NCBI RefSeq assembly: GCF_029643425.1
Contig: NZ_CP119106.1
Location: forward strand, 3,286,001 to 3,350,000
DNA from: Isoptericola sp. AK164
GTDB lineage: Bacteria; Actinomycetota; Actinomycetes; Actinomycetales; Cellulomonadaceae
DNA length: 64,000 bases
Reading direction: 5' to 3'
A model generated the notes under the pieces. That model saw nothing but the letters and a program-made list of their open reading frames with translations, did not search any database and had not been told where the DNA came from. Shown here piece by piece: positions 47,875 through 57,400 of the stretch. A program made the position numbers and the translations under genes. Each line of letters starts with the position of its first letter. Positions within the stretch are counted from its first letter, which is position 1.

Positions 47875-50742
47875 TCAGGAGCAGTCGAACGCGTCGTACG
47901 GCACCTGCTCGGTCGCGGACACCTCCTCACCGTCGATCGTCGCGGTGCCCGTCACCGTCGCCTCACCGGCCGGGACGGACCCGGTGCGCGCCGGGAAGGA
48001 CCGGTAGGCGTTCCCGCCCGGGTCGACGTCCGTGACCGTCCGGGAGCCGTAGGCCGTCGACAGCTCGACGTCCATCGGCACGTCCTCGCCGTTGACAGCC
48101 CGCACCGCCACGAAGCCGTTGCCACCCAGGCAGCGCTGCTGCACGCTCGCCTCGAGCGCGAGCCCGTCCTGCGCACCGTCGTCGACAGTGGTGCCCAGGG
48201 TGAGCGGCGACAGCGAGAGCCGGTCGATGTTCGGCGCGGCCCCGTCGCTCCGTCCGAAGCGGAGGGTGCCGCCGTCGGTCTCCAGGGTCAGGCCCGAGGT
48301 CACGTCCCAGAACCCGTCCCAGGTGTAGTTGTGCCGGTACACGGACCGCGTGGTCGCCCCGCCGTCCTCGGTCGTGTCGACGAACCGGCTCACGACGTCG
48401 GTGTTGTACGGGTGCCCGAGGTTGACCTGGGCGTTGGCGTACGCGACGTTCAGCACGTACTCCCCCGCGCCGAGGTCGGCGGGCCGCTCCCACACCAGGG
48501 AGCCGTTCTGCCCGAGCCCGTCGACGTAGGTGCCCTGGGAGGCCCACCGGCTCTCCTGGGCGGCGGCCTCGCCCTCCAGCACGAGGTCCTCCGCCTCCAC
48601 CTGCGCGGTCGAGGCGTCGGCGTCCCGGTCGCGCACGGTGCTCAGCCCGTCGATGGAGACCGGGGTGTCACCGGTGTTGGTCAGCACGAGCTCGTTGACC
48701 CCCCGGTGCAGGTAGACCGTCGTCGTGACCGTCGCCGCGCCGGCCGGGACGTACCCCGCCTCGGCGCCCAGGTCACGACCCGAGGCCGTGACCTGCACCG
48801 TGCCCTCGACGTCGGAGGCGCCGGTGCGCACCAGGTCGTAGTAGCCGTCCTCGGGAGCCCCGACGAAGGTCTGGGACGACGCACCCGGCGCGAGGGTGAC
48901 CGCACGGGCCGCCGTCGAGTGGTCCACCGAGACGTCACCGCACAGTCGCGAGCGCCACAGCGGGAAGTGCAGCGTGTCGGGCTCCGGCTCGGCGACGTCG
49001 ATCCGGTCGAGGGTGATGTCGTAGTGCACGTCCAGCGCACCGTCGTCGTCGCTCGCGCGCAGCGAGATCGTGTGCGCCCCCGCGGTGAGGTCCACGGGGA
49101 CCTCGGTCCGGCCGCGGTAGGACCAGCCGAGGGTCGCCGAGTACGTGATGCGCTCGCGGAACTCGCCGTCGACGTACAGCGCGTGCTGCCCCCACTGCGT
49201 GTTCGACCCGTGCAGGATCCCCAGCTCGTAGGTCCCGTCGGCCGGCACCTCGATGTCGAACGTGGCCCGGGACTCCGGGGTGTTGAACGACCCGACGTCC
49301 TGCCGCCCGGACGCGGCGTAGTCCCAGTCGGCGGCCTGGTCGTAGACCTGGGCCGCGACGAGGTCGGCGTCCTCCGCCTCGTACGAGGCCGACCAGCCGG
49401 TCTCCGGCTCGTCGACGGCGTCGGACGTCGCCGGGACGACGGTGACCCGGTAGGCGGCCTGCTCGCCGTCGCCCGGGATCGTGACGGTGACGTCGCCGCC
49501 GACGGCGTCCAGACGCTGCACGCGGTCCACGCGCGGGGCCGAGGTCTCGCCCTCCTGCCCGGTGAAGTCGGTCGTCTCGAGGTAGACGTCGACCTCGTCG
49601 CCGATGGTCTGGTCCACGCCGTGCAGGACCAGGGAGCCGCCCTCGGGGTTGCCGCCCAGCAGCACCGTGGCGGTCTGCCGGGCCTCGTCGAGCGCGGCGA
49701 TCCCCTGCATCGTGTCCGGCGTGTTCTCGGCCTCCGGCGTGAGCTCGACCGTGTGGCCGGTCAGGTCGGAGTACCAGGTGTTGAGCCACCAGCCGCCGTT
49801 GCCCATCGAGGTCTGGACGGCGTGGTCGGACAGGTTGCCCGCGTAGGTCCAGAACGCCATGTCGGCGTCGACCTTGGTGTCCTCGAACATCGACAGCCAC
49901 TGGATCAGGCGCCCGGGGTTGCCCATGTCCTGCCGGTTGCCGTACTCGTCGATGTTGATCGGCAGCGGCCCGATGCCGAGCTCGGCCTCGAGGTCGCGGT
50001 ACTCCTGGTAGCGGGTGCGGTAGCCGTTGGTCCCGTCGCCCAGCGACCCGGTGCCGAGCTCGTGCCAGGCCATGATGTCCGGCACCGTGCCGGACTCCTG
50101 GGCGTGGGTGAGGAACTCCCGCACCGGGCCGGGGCGCCAGTGGGCCTCGTTCGGACCGACGATCAGCGCGTCGTCGTCCACGGAGCGGATCGCGGCGTAC
50201 GCCGCGTCCCAGTCGGCGAAGAACTTCTCCCGGTCCCCGCCGTACCAGTCCTGGTACCAGATCCAGTCGGGCTCGTTGAACGGGACCCAGGCGAACCTCT
50301 CCGGGTCCTGCCCGGAGTCCAGCACCGCCTGGACCTGCGCGCGCAGGCGGGGCAGGTAGTCGGCCTGGACGTCCTCCGGCTCCTGGTAGGGCCACCGGCT
50401 GTACTCGTCCTGCATGTAGACCACGACCTGCTCGCCGCCGTTGGCGAAGAACGGGGCGGCGATCTCCAGCGCGTCGCCGTTGGGGTGCTGCTCGCCGCCC
50501 GGCGCCTTCTGGGCGACGGTGCGCGGCCGCTGGCCGGCGATGAGGTCGTCGCTCGGGACGCCGTCGTCGCTCAGCCCGTACAGGACGCCGGTGGCGCCGC
50601 CGTAGATCTCGCCCGTGCTCCGGGTCAGGTCGACCTCGACCGTCCCGGGGGCGGCCGTGGCCGGCATCGCGCCGACGGCTGCCCCCAGTCCGGCGATCAT
50701 CGCCACGGCGGTCGCCGTGGCCGTCGTTCGTCTCAGCGCCAT
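47875..50742 (-). CDS. Secreted clan GH-A glycoside hydrolase (GH39-like), paralogue 2
   Basis: 955 residues. Sec signal peptide to about 31. Catalytic barrel starts at once (VEVDLTRSTGEIYGGATGVLYG) and has WVPFNEPD (acid/base E157) and LPINIDEYGN (nucleophile E266). The order and wording (GDALE, VPDIMAWHEL, AFWTYAGNLSDHAVQT, GNGGWWL) match the enzyme at 21537 but without the LamG and Ig-like domains. Then a beta domain, a CBM35-like module (YEAEDADLVAAQ, about 445-590), a second EAED module near 690-830, and a C-terminal two-Cys domain. Last gene of the locus 2 importer operon. Not anchored. Confidence 0.75.
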   Translation of the reverse strand: MALRRTTATATAVAMIAGLGAAVGAMPATAAPGTVEVDLTRSTGEIYGGATGVLYGLSDDGVPSDDLIAGQRPRTVAQKAPGGEQHPNGDALEIAAPFFANGGEQVVVYMQDEYSRWPYQEPEDVQADYLPRLRAQVQAVLDSGQDPERFAWVPFNEPDWIWYQDWYGGDREKFFADWDAAYAAIRSVDDDALIVGPNEAHWRPGPVREFLTHAQESGTVPDIMAWHELGTGSLGDGTNGYRTRYQEYRDLEAELGIGPLPINIDEYGNRQDMGNPGRLIQWLSMFEDTKVDADMAFWTYAGNLSDHAVQTSMGNGGWWLNTWYSDLTGHTVELTPEAENTPDTMQGIAALDEARQTATVLLGGNPEGGSLVLHGVDQTIGDEVDVYLETTDFTGQEGETSAPRVDRVQRLDAVGGDVTVTIPGDGEQAAYRVTVVPATSDAVDEPETGWSASYEAEDADLVAAQVYDQAADWDYAASGRQDVGSFNTPESRATFDIEVPADGTYELGILHGSNTQWGQHALYVDGEFRERITYSATLGWSYRGRTEVPVDLTAGAHTISLRASDDDGALDVHYDITLDRIDVAEPEPDTLHFPLWRSRLCGDVSVDHSTAARAVTLAPGASSQTFVGAPEDGYYDLVRTGASDVEGTVQVTASGRDLGAEAGYVPAGAATVTTTVYLHRGVNELVLTNTGDTPVSIDGLSTVRDRDADASTAQVEAEDLVLEGEAAAQESRWASQGTYVDGLGQNGSLVWERPADLGAGEYVLNVAYANAQVNLGHPYNTDVVSRFVDTTEDGGATTRSVYRHNYTWDGFWDVTSGLTLETDGGTLRFGRSDGAAPNIDRLSLSPLTLGTTVDDGAQDGLALEASVQQRCLGGNGFVAVRAVNGEDVPMDVELSTAYGSRTVTDVDPGGNAYRSFPARTGSVPAGEATVTGTATIDGEEVSATEQVPYDAFDCS

Positions 50743-50770
50743 TGCTGGTTCCTCTCGGTGTGGTGGGTGG

Positions 50771-51652
50771 TTACTTGACCGCGCCCGACGTGATGCCGGA
50801 GATGATGCGCCGCTGGGCCACGATGAAGACGACCAGCAGCGGCAGGCTCATGAGCACCACGTAGGCGAAGATGAGATGCCAGTTGTCGAGGTAGAGGCCC
50901 GCGCTCGCGACCTGGAACAGGTTGAGCGGGAGGGTGTCCAGCCGTCCGCCGACCACGAAGAAGGCGTAGAAGACGTCGTTCCAGACGTAGAGGCAGATGA
51001 GGATGGTCGCCGTCGACAGCACGGGGACCAGCAGCGGCAGGATGATCGTGCGGAAGACCCGCAGCGGACCCGCGCCGTCGACCCGGGCCGCCTCCTCGAG
51101 CTCGTGCGGGATCGTGCGGACGAACCCGGTGACGAAGAAGATCACCGTGGACATGTACATGCCCATGTACACGCCGATCATGCCGACGGCGGTGCCGGCC
51201 AGGCCGAGCTGCCGAAGGACCAGCACGATCGTGACGACCGCCGGGGGCAGCACGATCCCGCTGATCGCCAGGGCGTAGAGCACGGCGAACGGACGGGTGG
51301 ACCGGCGGGCGAGGATCCACGACGCCAGCGACCCGAGCGCGAGGACGCCCAGGACGGCCGGCACCATGACGAGGAGGCTGCCGCCGAGCGCCGCGGGGAC
51401 GCGTCCCTGCTGCCAGACCTCGGTGAAGTTCTCCAGGTAGTGCCAGGTGGTCGGCAGCGCGAGGTTCGGGTTGAGCGCCTCGGCCTGGGTCTTGCCGGCG
51501 GTGACCAGCACGACCCACAGGGGCGCCGCGACGAGGACGACGACCGCCGCGACCGCCACGACGGGCTGCAGGCGCCGCCACACGCCGTGGCGGTCGGCGA
51601 CCGAGCGCCGCCGGGTGCGGGCGGGGGTGGGGGTGACGGCCGTGGTGCTCAC
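50771..51652 (-). CDS. Carbohydrate ABC transporter permease (MalG type), locus 2
   Basis: 293 residues, six membrane segments; EAA loop HELEEAARVDGAGPLRVFRTIILPLLVP near residue 200. Start GTG overlaps the stop of the partner permease (GTGA), with GGAGG four bases upstream. No ATPase gene nearby. Confidence 0.93.
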   Translation of the reverse strand: MSTTAVTPTPARTRRRSVADRHGVWRRLQPVVAVAAVVVLVAAPLWVVLVTAGKTQAEALNPNLALPTTWHYLENFTEVWQQGRVPAALGGSLLVMVPAVLGVLALGSLASWILARRSTRPFAVLYALAISGIVLPPAVVTIVLVLRQLGLAGTAVGMIGVYMGMYMSTVIFFVTGFVRTIPHELEEAARVDGAGPLRVFRTIILPLLVPVLSTATILICLYVWNDVFYAFFVVGGRLDTLPLNLFQVASAGLYLDNWHLIFAYVVLMSLPLLVVFIVAQRRIISGITSGAVK

Positions 51653-52602
51653 AGGACCTCCTCCCGCTTGCGCAGGGTCCGGATGACGGGGAACGCGAGG
51701 GCCACCACGACGACGAAGAGCACCAGGCTCATGGTCGTGGCCTGGGCGAACAGGCCCTGGCCGAACGTGCGGAAGATGAAGATGTTCAGGACCTCCGTGG
51801 TGCGCGCCGGGCCTCCCCCGGTGGTCGCCTGGACGATGTCGAAGCCGTTCATCGACCCGAGCAGCGCGGTGGCCACGTTGAAGGTGACGGCCGGGGCCAG
51901 CAGGGGGAACCGGATCTCGCGGAACGTGGTCCACGCCGACGCGCCGTCGAGGCGGGCCGCCTCGAGCACGTCCTCGGAGATGGTCTTCAGGCCCGCGAGG
52001 TAGATGAGCATGGACAGCCCCATCCACTTCCAGGCGTGCACGAGCGCCACGACGACCAGCGTCCAGGTGGTGCTCCCGAGCCACGGGATCTGGATCTGCT
52101 GCCCGAGCACCGCCGACAGCACCTGGTTCACCGCGCCGTCGGGCTTCAGCAGCGCCTGGAAGACGTAGCCGACGGCGAGGGCCGACATCACCACGGGCAC
52201 GAAGAACATCACGCGGGCGAACCGGTTGACCCGGGTGTCCCGCTCGAGCAGCAGCGCCAGCAGCAGACCGAAGAGGTTCTGGAAGATCGCGACGAGCACC
52301 GCGTAGACCAGGGTGATGCGCAGCGAGGCCAGGAGGGTCCCGCTGGTGATCAGGTCCCGGAAGTTCTGCAGCCCGACGAAGCCGATCTCGGCCTTGAAGC
52401 TGGACCAGTCGGTCAGCGCGTAGACGAAGTTGAAGAGCGTCGGCAGGAAGAAGAACACCGCGAGCACGGCGAACGCCGGGAGCAGGAACCGCGCGGGGTG
52501 GTTCGCCCGGTGGCGGTCCTGCGGCCGACGGCGCTGCGGACCGCGGGCGGACGGCGCGGGCTCGGTGCGTGGTGGCCGGGTGGCCAGGTCTGGGGTCGTC
52601 AC
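51649..52602 (-). CDS. Carbohydrate ABC transporter permease (MalF type), locus 2
   Basis: 317 residues; Arg/Pro-rich cytoplasmic start, six membrane segments, EAA loop DVLEAARLDGASAWTTFREIRFPLLAP near residue 215. GTG start with GAGG seven bases upstream. A strong hairpin lies between it and the binding-protein gene. Confidence 0.93.
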   Translation of the reverse strand: MTTPDLATRPPRTEPAPSARGPQRRRPQDRHRANHPARFLLPAFAVLAVFFFLPTLFNFVYALTDWSSFKAEIGFVGLQNFRDLITSGTLLASLRITLVYAVLVAIFQNLFGLLLALLLERDTRVNRFARVMFFVPVVMSALAVGYVFQALLKPDGAVNQVLSAVLGQQIQIPWLGSTTWTLVVVALVHAWKWMGLSMLIYLAGLKTISEDVLEAARLDGASAWTTFREIRFPLLAPAVTFNVATALLGSMNGFDIVQATTGGGPARTTEVLNIFIFRTFGQGLFAQATTMSLVLFVVVVALAFPVIRTLRKREEVL

Positions 52603-52616
52603 GTCATCACCTCGAC

Positions 52617-52652
52617 GGTGCCGGGGCCGGACACACGTCCGGCCCCGGCACC
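52617..52652 (-). terminator. Hairpin between binding-protein and permease genes, locus 2
   Basis: Perfect 15-bp stem (arm GGTGCCGGGGCCGGA) with loop CACACG in the 58-bp gap. Same position as the hairpins of loci 1 and 3. Confidence 0.65.
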
Positions 52653-52660
52653 ACGGTCGG

Positions 52661-53995
52661 TCAGAAGCCCTCGACGCCCTGGGCGCGCGCGAGCTGGGCG
52701 AACTGGTCCTGGGTCTGCTGGGCGACCTCGGCGGGGGTGGTGGTCCCCTGGATCATGTCGGCCAGGTAGATGTAGAGGTCGGGGTTGGCCACGGCGAGCG
52801 CCTGCATCGACCCGACGGAGTCGCCGAGGGAGTCGTGCACGTCGAGCAGCGCCTGCGGCACGGAGTCCGGCGTCGTGACGTCGGTGCGCAGCGAGACGGT
52901 GTTCTGCGCCTCGACGAAGCCCTCGTACCCGTCGCCGAGCCAGAAGGACAGCAGCTGGCGGGCGGCCGCCTCGCGGTCGGCGTCGCCGGTGCGGAACGCG
53001 ACCAGCGCGTTGGACTGGTCCGGGATGAAGGTGCCGACGTTGCCGCTCGGCGAGATCGGGAAGAACCCGATCGTCTCGTCGAGCTCGGCCGGGTCGGCCT
53101 TGGCCTGGAGCTGCCCGAAGAACGAGTTGACCTGGACCGCCATGGCGGCGCCGCCCGCGAGCAGCGCGTCGCCCTGGTCCTCGAAGGTGGCCGTGGCGAT
53201 GTCCTCGTTGAACAGGCCCTCGTCGATCAGGCCCTGGTAGGTCTCGATCGCCCCGAGGACGGTCTCGTCGGTGAACGCCTCCTCACCGGTGTTGATCCGG
53301 TCCCAGAGGCCGTCGGCGGCGGCGTCGGCCAGCTGGACCTGCACCCACCACTGGGTCGCCCACCGGTCGCCCGCCATCTCGAAGAACGGGGTCTGGCCCT
53401 CGGCCTCGAGGTCGCGGGCGATCTGGAGGAACTCGTCCCAGTCGGCCGGCGTCCCGGTGATCCCGTGCTCGGCGAAGACCTCCTTGTTGTAGTAGACGCC
53501 CTCGACGGCCGGGCTGCTGATGAGGGCCGCGTACCGGGTGTCGTCCAGGAAGCCGGTGATGTCCCGCACGCCGGGGCTGAAGCTGTCCAGCCAGGGTGCG
53601 TCGTCGAGCGGCTGCAGGTTCGTCGGCGCGTTGAGGGCCGTGAGCATGGACGCCGTCGGCTGCCAGAAGGCCAGGTCGGGCAGGTCTCCCGTGGCGACCT
53701 TGGTCTGCACGCCCTGCTCGTACGGGTCCGGGATCGTGACGACGTCGACCTCGGCGCCGGTGGCGGCCTCGAACTCGCCGACGACCGAGTCCGGCACGGT
53801 GGTCGAGTTCTGGGCGGCCCAGATCGTCAGGCTGGTGCCGCTGAGGTCGGCGGTCGGCTCCGGCCAGTAGCCGGCCTCCTCCGTCGGACCGTCGCCGGCG
53901 GCGGGCTCAGCCTCCGAGACGCTCGGGTCGCTGCAGCCGGTCGCGACGAGCGCGACCGAGGCCAGGGCGGCGGCCGCTGTCAGATACTTCTTCAT
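52661..53995 (-). CDS. Sugar ABC transporter substrate-binding lipoprotein, locus 2
   Basis: 444 residues. Signal peptide with lipobox LVATGC; acidic/Ala linker; family-1 solute-binding fold (SLTIWAAQNSTTVPDSVVGEFEAATG near the start, KEVFAEHGITGTPADWDEFLQIARDLEAEG, QLPFW-like hinge). AAGGAG precedes the ATG. A 7-bp hairpin (CCGGGTC/GACCCGG, 54015-54034) lies upstream of it, after the GH36 gene. Confidence 0.93.
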   Translation of the reverse strand: MKKYLTAAAALASVALVATGCSDPSVSEAEPAAGDGPTEEAGYWPEPTADLSGTSLTIWAAQNSTTVPDSVVGEFEAATGAEVDVVTIPDPYEQGVQTKVATGDLPDLAFWQPTASMLTALNAPTNLQPLDDAPWLDSFSPGVRDITGFLDDTRYAALISSPAVEGVYYNKEVFAEHGITGTPADWDEFLQIARDLEAEGQTPFFEMAGDRWATQWWVQVQLADAAADGLWDRINTGEEAFTDETVLGAIETYQGLIDEGLFNEDIATATFEDQGDALLAGGAAMAVQVNSFFGQLQAKADPAELDETIGFFPISPSGNVGTFIPDQSNALVAFRTGDADREAAARQLLSFWLGDGYEGFVEAQNTVSLRTDVTTPDSVPQALLDVHDSLGDSVGSMQALAVANPDLYIYLADMIQGTTTPAEVAQQTQDQFAQLARAQGVEGF

Positions 53996-54058
53996 ATCGA
54001 CTCCTTCGATGCTCCCGGGTCGTCGGTGACCCGGTGCGGACGGGGGCTGGTCGGTCGG

Positions 54059-56176
54059 TCAGCCCGTCGGGTGGGTGATCTGCAGCAGGCGTGCGCCGGG
54101 CCGGGCGGCTCCGGGGCGTACCCGCAGACGGCCGGGCGCGATCTCGGAGACCTCCCAGTCGTCCGTGGCCGCGCGCGGGTAGAGGATCTCGACCGTGCCC
54201 TCGGGCACGGTCAGGTCGATCGTCGTGGCGGAGCCCGACCGCGCCCAGAGCGCGATCCGGCTGTGCGTCGCCGACGCCTTGCCGACGGCGACCCAGTCGT
54301 CCTCCCAGGACGGCAGGCCGATCGGCCAGAACGGTGCGCCGTCGAGGTCGGCGTCGTCCCAGGAGCGGGCGGCCTCGACCCCCTCGCGGACCAGCCGCCG
54401 CTGCGCGGCGTCCATCTGGTCGAGCCGGCCCGAGAGGTAGAGGCGCCCGGAGATCCCGGTGATCATCGTGAACGCGATCTCCTCGGCGCTCATGTCCGGC
54501 TGGGGGTAGGCCCAGCTCGCGGCCTGCTCCGGCAGGATCGACACCAGGGCACCGGCCGCGATCGGCGGGTACAGCAGCGGGTCCTGCTGGTCGGAGGTCG
54601 ACTGCAGCTCGAGACGGGACAGCATCGCGAAGTCCGCGCGCAGCCCGCCCGAGGCGCAGTTCTCGACGACGAGGTCCGGGTGCCGCCGCAGCACGCCGTC
54701 GAGCCACGACTGGTACGCGAGCGCGTGCTGGAGCAGGCCGTCGCCGGGGCTGTCCGCGGCACGGTCGGTGCCGACGCCCGGCGTCACGTTGTAGTCCAGC
54801 TTGAGGTAGCCGACGCCCATGTCGTCCACGAGGCGGTCGACCACGGCGTCGAGGTGCTTGCGCGAGCTCTCGTGGCGCAGGTCGAGCAGGTACCGTCCCT
54901 GCTCGACCACCCGGGTCCCGCGCCGCTGCAGGAACGCCTCGTGCGGCAGCGAGTCGGCCAGCGGGCTCCGCACACCGACGACCTCGGGCTCGAGCCACAG
55001 GCCCGGCACCATCCCCGCGGACCGCACGTGGTCGAGCACCCGGTCGAGGCCGCCGTCGCGGAAGCGCGCCCGCGAGGGTTCCCAGAGCCCGACCGAGTCC
55101 CACCAGTCGCCGTCGTCGTCGTACCAGCCCGCGTCGACGCAGAAGTAGTCCGCGCCGACCGCGGCCGCGGCGTCGATCAGCGGCAGCAGCTTCTCGGTGG
55201 TCGGGTCCCCCATCAGGGTGTTCATGTAGTCGTTGAAGACGATCGCGCCGCCGGCCCGCGGGGCGGACCGCAGGTGGCGGCGGTGGCGCGTCATCTCGGC
55301 CACGGCGTCCTGCCAGCCGCCGACGACGGCGCTGATCGACACGGGCACGCTCGTGAAGGTCTCGCCGGGGCGCAGCACGCGGGACCACGCGTGGTCGGTG
55401 TCGGTCGGCCCGAACAGCCCGAGCGACACCGTCCCGTCGCCCGCGGCCGTGAGCCGCTCGGCGATCTCCGCACGCCACGGTCCGTTGTGCTCGACCTGCC
55501 AGGCGAGCCCCAGCCCGGACGTCCGGGAGGCGAGGGCGCCCGCCGGCACGCGTTCGCCCGAGGACCAGGCGCCCCGGCCGACGACGGCGTGGCTCCCCCG
55601 CGCGTCCTGCTGCTGGTGCACCGCGAGGTGGGCCTCGGCGAGCATGCCCTGGTCGCGCAGACCACGGGTCGTCCACCGGGACTCGGCGAGCCACTCGCTG
55701 CTGCCCTCGACGACCTGGACGTCGGCGACGGGCCCGGCGCCGACCGGGTCTCCCACGACGAGGGACGACACCGCCTGGAGGACGATCTCCTCCTCGCCGC
55801 CGTGGTGCACCGTGGTCCAGGCCTGGAGCGACGTGCGGCCGTCCGGGAGCACCAGGTGCGAGGTCACCTCGAGACCGGTGACCTCGTCCCGCTGGCGGAC
55901 CGTCACGACGCGCCGCCCCGCCCCCGTCCCGACCTCGTGGTCGACGTACCGCAGGCGGGCGCCGACGGCGGTCGCGGTGTGCCGGAGGTTCGCGTGGGCG
56001 TGCCCGTGCCCCACGGCGAGGATCTCGACCAGCGGCTGGACGTGCCGGCCCGCGGCGTCCTCCGCCGCGTGGCCGACGTACGCGGTCACCGGGGAGTCGT
56101 CGGACCAGGAGACCTCGAGGTGCGCACCCCGCTCCCACAGGGGAAGGGTCGTGCGGTCGTGGGTCGTGCTGTCCAT
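54059..56176 (-). CDS. GH36-family alpha-galactosidase-like enzyme
   Basis: 705 residues, no signal peptide. N-terminal beta-sandwich to about 310; barrel with YFCVDAGWYDDDGDWWDSVG (347-362), GLWLEPEVV (393-400), nucleophile D461 in GYLKLDYN, ENCASGGLRADFAML (505-519) and acid/base D529 in QSTSDQQD; then the C-terminal beta domain. GH36 holds alpha-galactosidases and some beta-L-arabinopyranosidase-like members. It opens the locus 2 operon, upstream of the binding-protein gene, so it probably trims the imported sugar in the cytoplasm. Confidence 0.9.
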   Translation of the reverse strand: MDSTTHDRTTLPLWERGAHLEVSWSDDSPVTAYVGHAAEDAAGRHVQPLVEILAVGHGHAHANLRHTATAVGARLRYVDHEVGTGAGRRVVTVRQRDEVTGLEVTSHLVLPDGRTSLQAWTTVHHGGEEEIVLQAVSSLVVGDPVGAGPVADVQVVEGSSEWLAESRWTTRGLRDQGMLAEAHLAVHQQQDARGSHAVVGRGAWSSGERVPAGALASRTSGLGLAWQVEHNGPWRAEIAERLTAAGDGTVSLGLFGPTDTDHAWSRVLRPGETFTSVPVSISAVVGGWQDAVAEMTRHRRHLRSAPRAGGAIVFNDYMNTLMGDPTTEKLLPLIDAAAAVGADYFCVDAGWYDDDGDWWDSVGLWEPSRARFRDGGLDRVLDHVRSAGMVPGLWLEPEVVGVRSPLADSLPHEAFLQRRGTRVVEQGRYLLDLRHESSRKHLDAVVDRLVDDMGVGYLKLDYNVTPGVGTDRAADSPGDGLLQHALAYQSWLDGVLRRHPDLVVENCASGGLRADFAMLSRLELQSTSDQQDPLLYPPIAAGALVSILPEQAASWAYPQPDMSAEEIAFTMITGISGRLYLSGRLDQMDAAQRRLVREGVEAARSWDDADLDGAPFWPIGLPSWEDDWVAVGKASATHSRIALWARSGSATTIDLTVPEGTVEILYPRAATDDWEVSEIAPGRLRVRPGAARPGARLLQITHPTG

Positions 56177-56214
56177 CGTGGCTCCCGTGCCTCTGGCGTC
56201 GTCGCGTGGCCACC

Positions 56215-56288
56215 ATGAAAGCGTAGATCAGAAGAAATGGCAACGCTCACATCGAAATTGGTGGTCACAATTTGATCGACGCTTTCAT
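56215..56288. promoter_or_regulatory. Wide inverted repeat in the GH36 promoter (LacI-2 operator candidate)
   Basis: ATGAAAGCGTAGATCA (56215-56230) and TGATCGACGCTTTCAT (56273-56288) are inverted copies matching at 15 of 16 positions, centred 58 bp apart. The region between them is the most AT-rich stretch nearby and must hold the GH36 promoter. Two LacI-2 half-complexes or a loop are plausible. Confidence 0.6.
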
Positions 56289-56330
56289 GACGACGCGCGG
56301 CCCGGCGCCCGGGATCCGGCACCGGGGCGG

Positions 56331-57371
56331 TCAGGACGCGGTGTGCACGGCCGCCTCGACCCGACCGGTCGAGGCCCGGACGACCAGGTCGGGCACCATC
56401 CGGACCGACGACGCCGTCGTCCCCGGGGCGAGCTGGTCCAGGAGGAGGCCGACGACGCGGCGTCCGAGCGCCACGAAGTCCTGCCGGACGGTGGTCAGCG
56501 GCGGCGACCACAGCCCGCTCAGCGGATGGTCGTCGAAGCCGACGACGGACACGTCGTCGGGCACCCGGCGACCCTGGTCGCCCAGCGCCTTGACGATGCC
56601 CATGGCGAGCTCGTCGTTGCCCGCCAGGACGGCGGTCACCTCGTCGTCGGCGGCGAGGCGGGACCCGGCGTCGTACCCGGACATCGGGCTCCAGTCGGCG
56701 CCGATCACGGGCGGCACGGGTGCACCGGCCTCCGTGAGCGCCTCGCGCCAGCCGACCAGGCGGGCGCTCTCGGTGCCCACCGACGGGATGGACACGTGGT
56801 GGACCGTCCGGTGCCCCAGGTCGAGCAGGTACTGCGTCGCACGGTAGGCCCCGAGACGGTCGTCCATGTAGGCGTGCGGGACCGACTCGCCGCCGGAGCT
56901 GCTCCCGGCGGCGGCGGCGACCTTGGGCAGCCAGGCCGGCACGGCCCGGAGCGCCGCGGCCCCCGGGGGGTCGAACTCCAGCACCACGGCACCCGCGAGC
57001 GGCTGCCGCAGCGCGTGGTCGATCGCCTGCTCGGCGACCTCCGGCCGCGCCGACTCCACGACCGAGATCACGACCATGTACCCGGCCTGCCGGGCCGCCT
57101 CCTCGATGCCCTGCAGCGTGGAGGCGTAGCCGTAGCGCGTCGTGTTGCCGGCGAAGACCGCGATCATGGGCTGACCGCGGTTGGCCAGGGCCCGCGCGGC
57201 CCCGTTGGGGCGGAAGCCCAGCTCCTTGACCGCGGCCAGCACCCGGTCCCGGCGCTCGGCGCTCACCGGCACCGAACCGTTCAGGACACGCGACACCGTC
57301 GGCACCGACACTCCCGCCACCCGCGCCACGTCGGCGATGACGGGCGGTTTCACACCACGACTGTCGGCCAT
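56331..57371 (-). CDS. LacI-family transcriptional regulator 2
   Basis: 346 residues from ATG 57371, which follows TACGCT by six bases. Helix-turn-helix: PPVIADVARVAGVSVPTVSRVLNGSVPVS, hinge region PNGAARALANRGQ, then the effector domain. It precedes the GH36-importer operon on the same strand and is probably its repressor. Confidence 0.92.
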   Translation of the reverse strand: MADSRGVKPPVIADVARVAGVSVPTVSRVLNGSVPVSAERRDRVLAAVKELGFRPNGAARALANRGQPMIAVFAGNTTRYGYASTLQGIEEAARQAGYMVVISVVESARPEVAEQAIDHALRQPLAGAVVLEFDPPGAAALRAVPAWLPKVAAAAGSSSGGESVPHAYMDDRLGAYRATQYLLDLGHRTVHHVSIPSVGTESARLVGWREALTEAGAPVPPVIGADWSPMSGYDAGSRLAADDEVTAVLAGNDELAMGIVKALGDQGRRVPDDVSVVGFDDHPLSGLWSPPLTTVRQDFVALGRRVVGLLLDQLAPGTTASSVRMVPDLVVRASTGRVEAAVHTAS

Positions 57372-57377
57372 GGGACC

Positions 57378-57383
57378 AGCGTA
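57378..57383 (-). promoter_or_regulatory. -10 box TACGCT of the LacI-2 gene
   Basis: Minus-strand TACGCT, six bases, ATG. Leaderless arrangement, the same hexamer as the histidine kinase gene. Confidence 0.45.
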
Positions 57384-57400
57384 CGCGGGCCCCACGGCCG

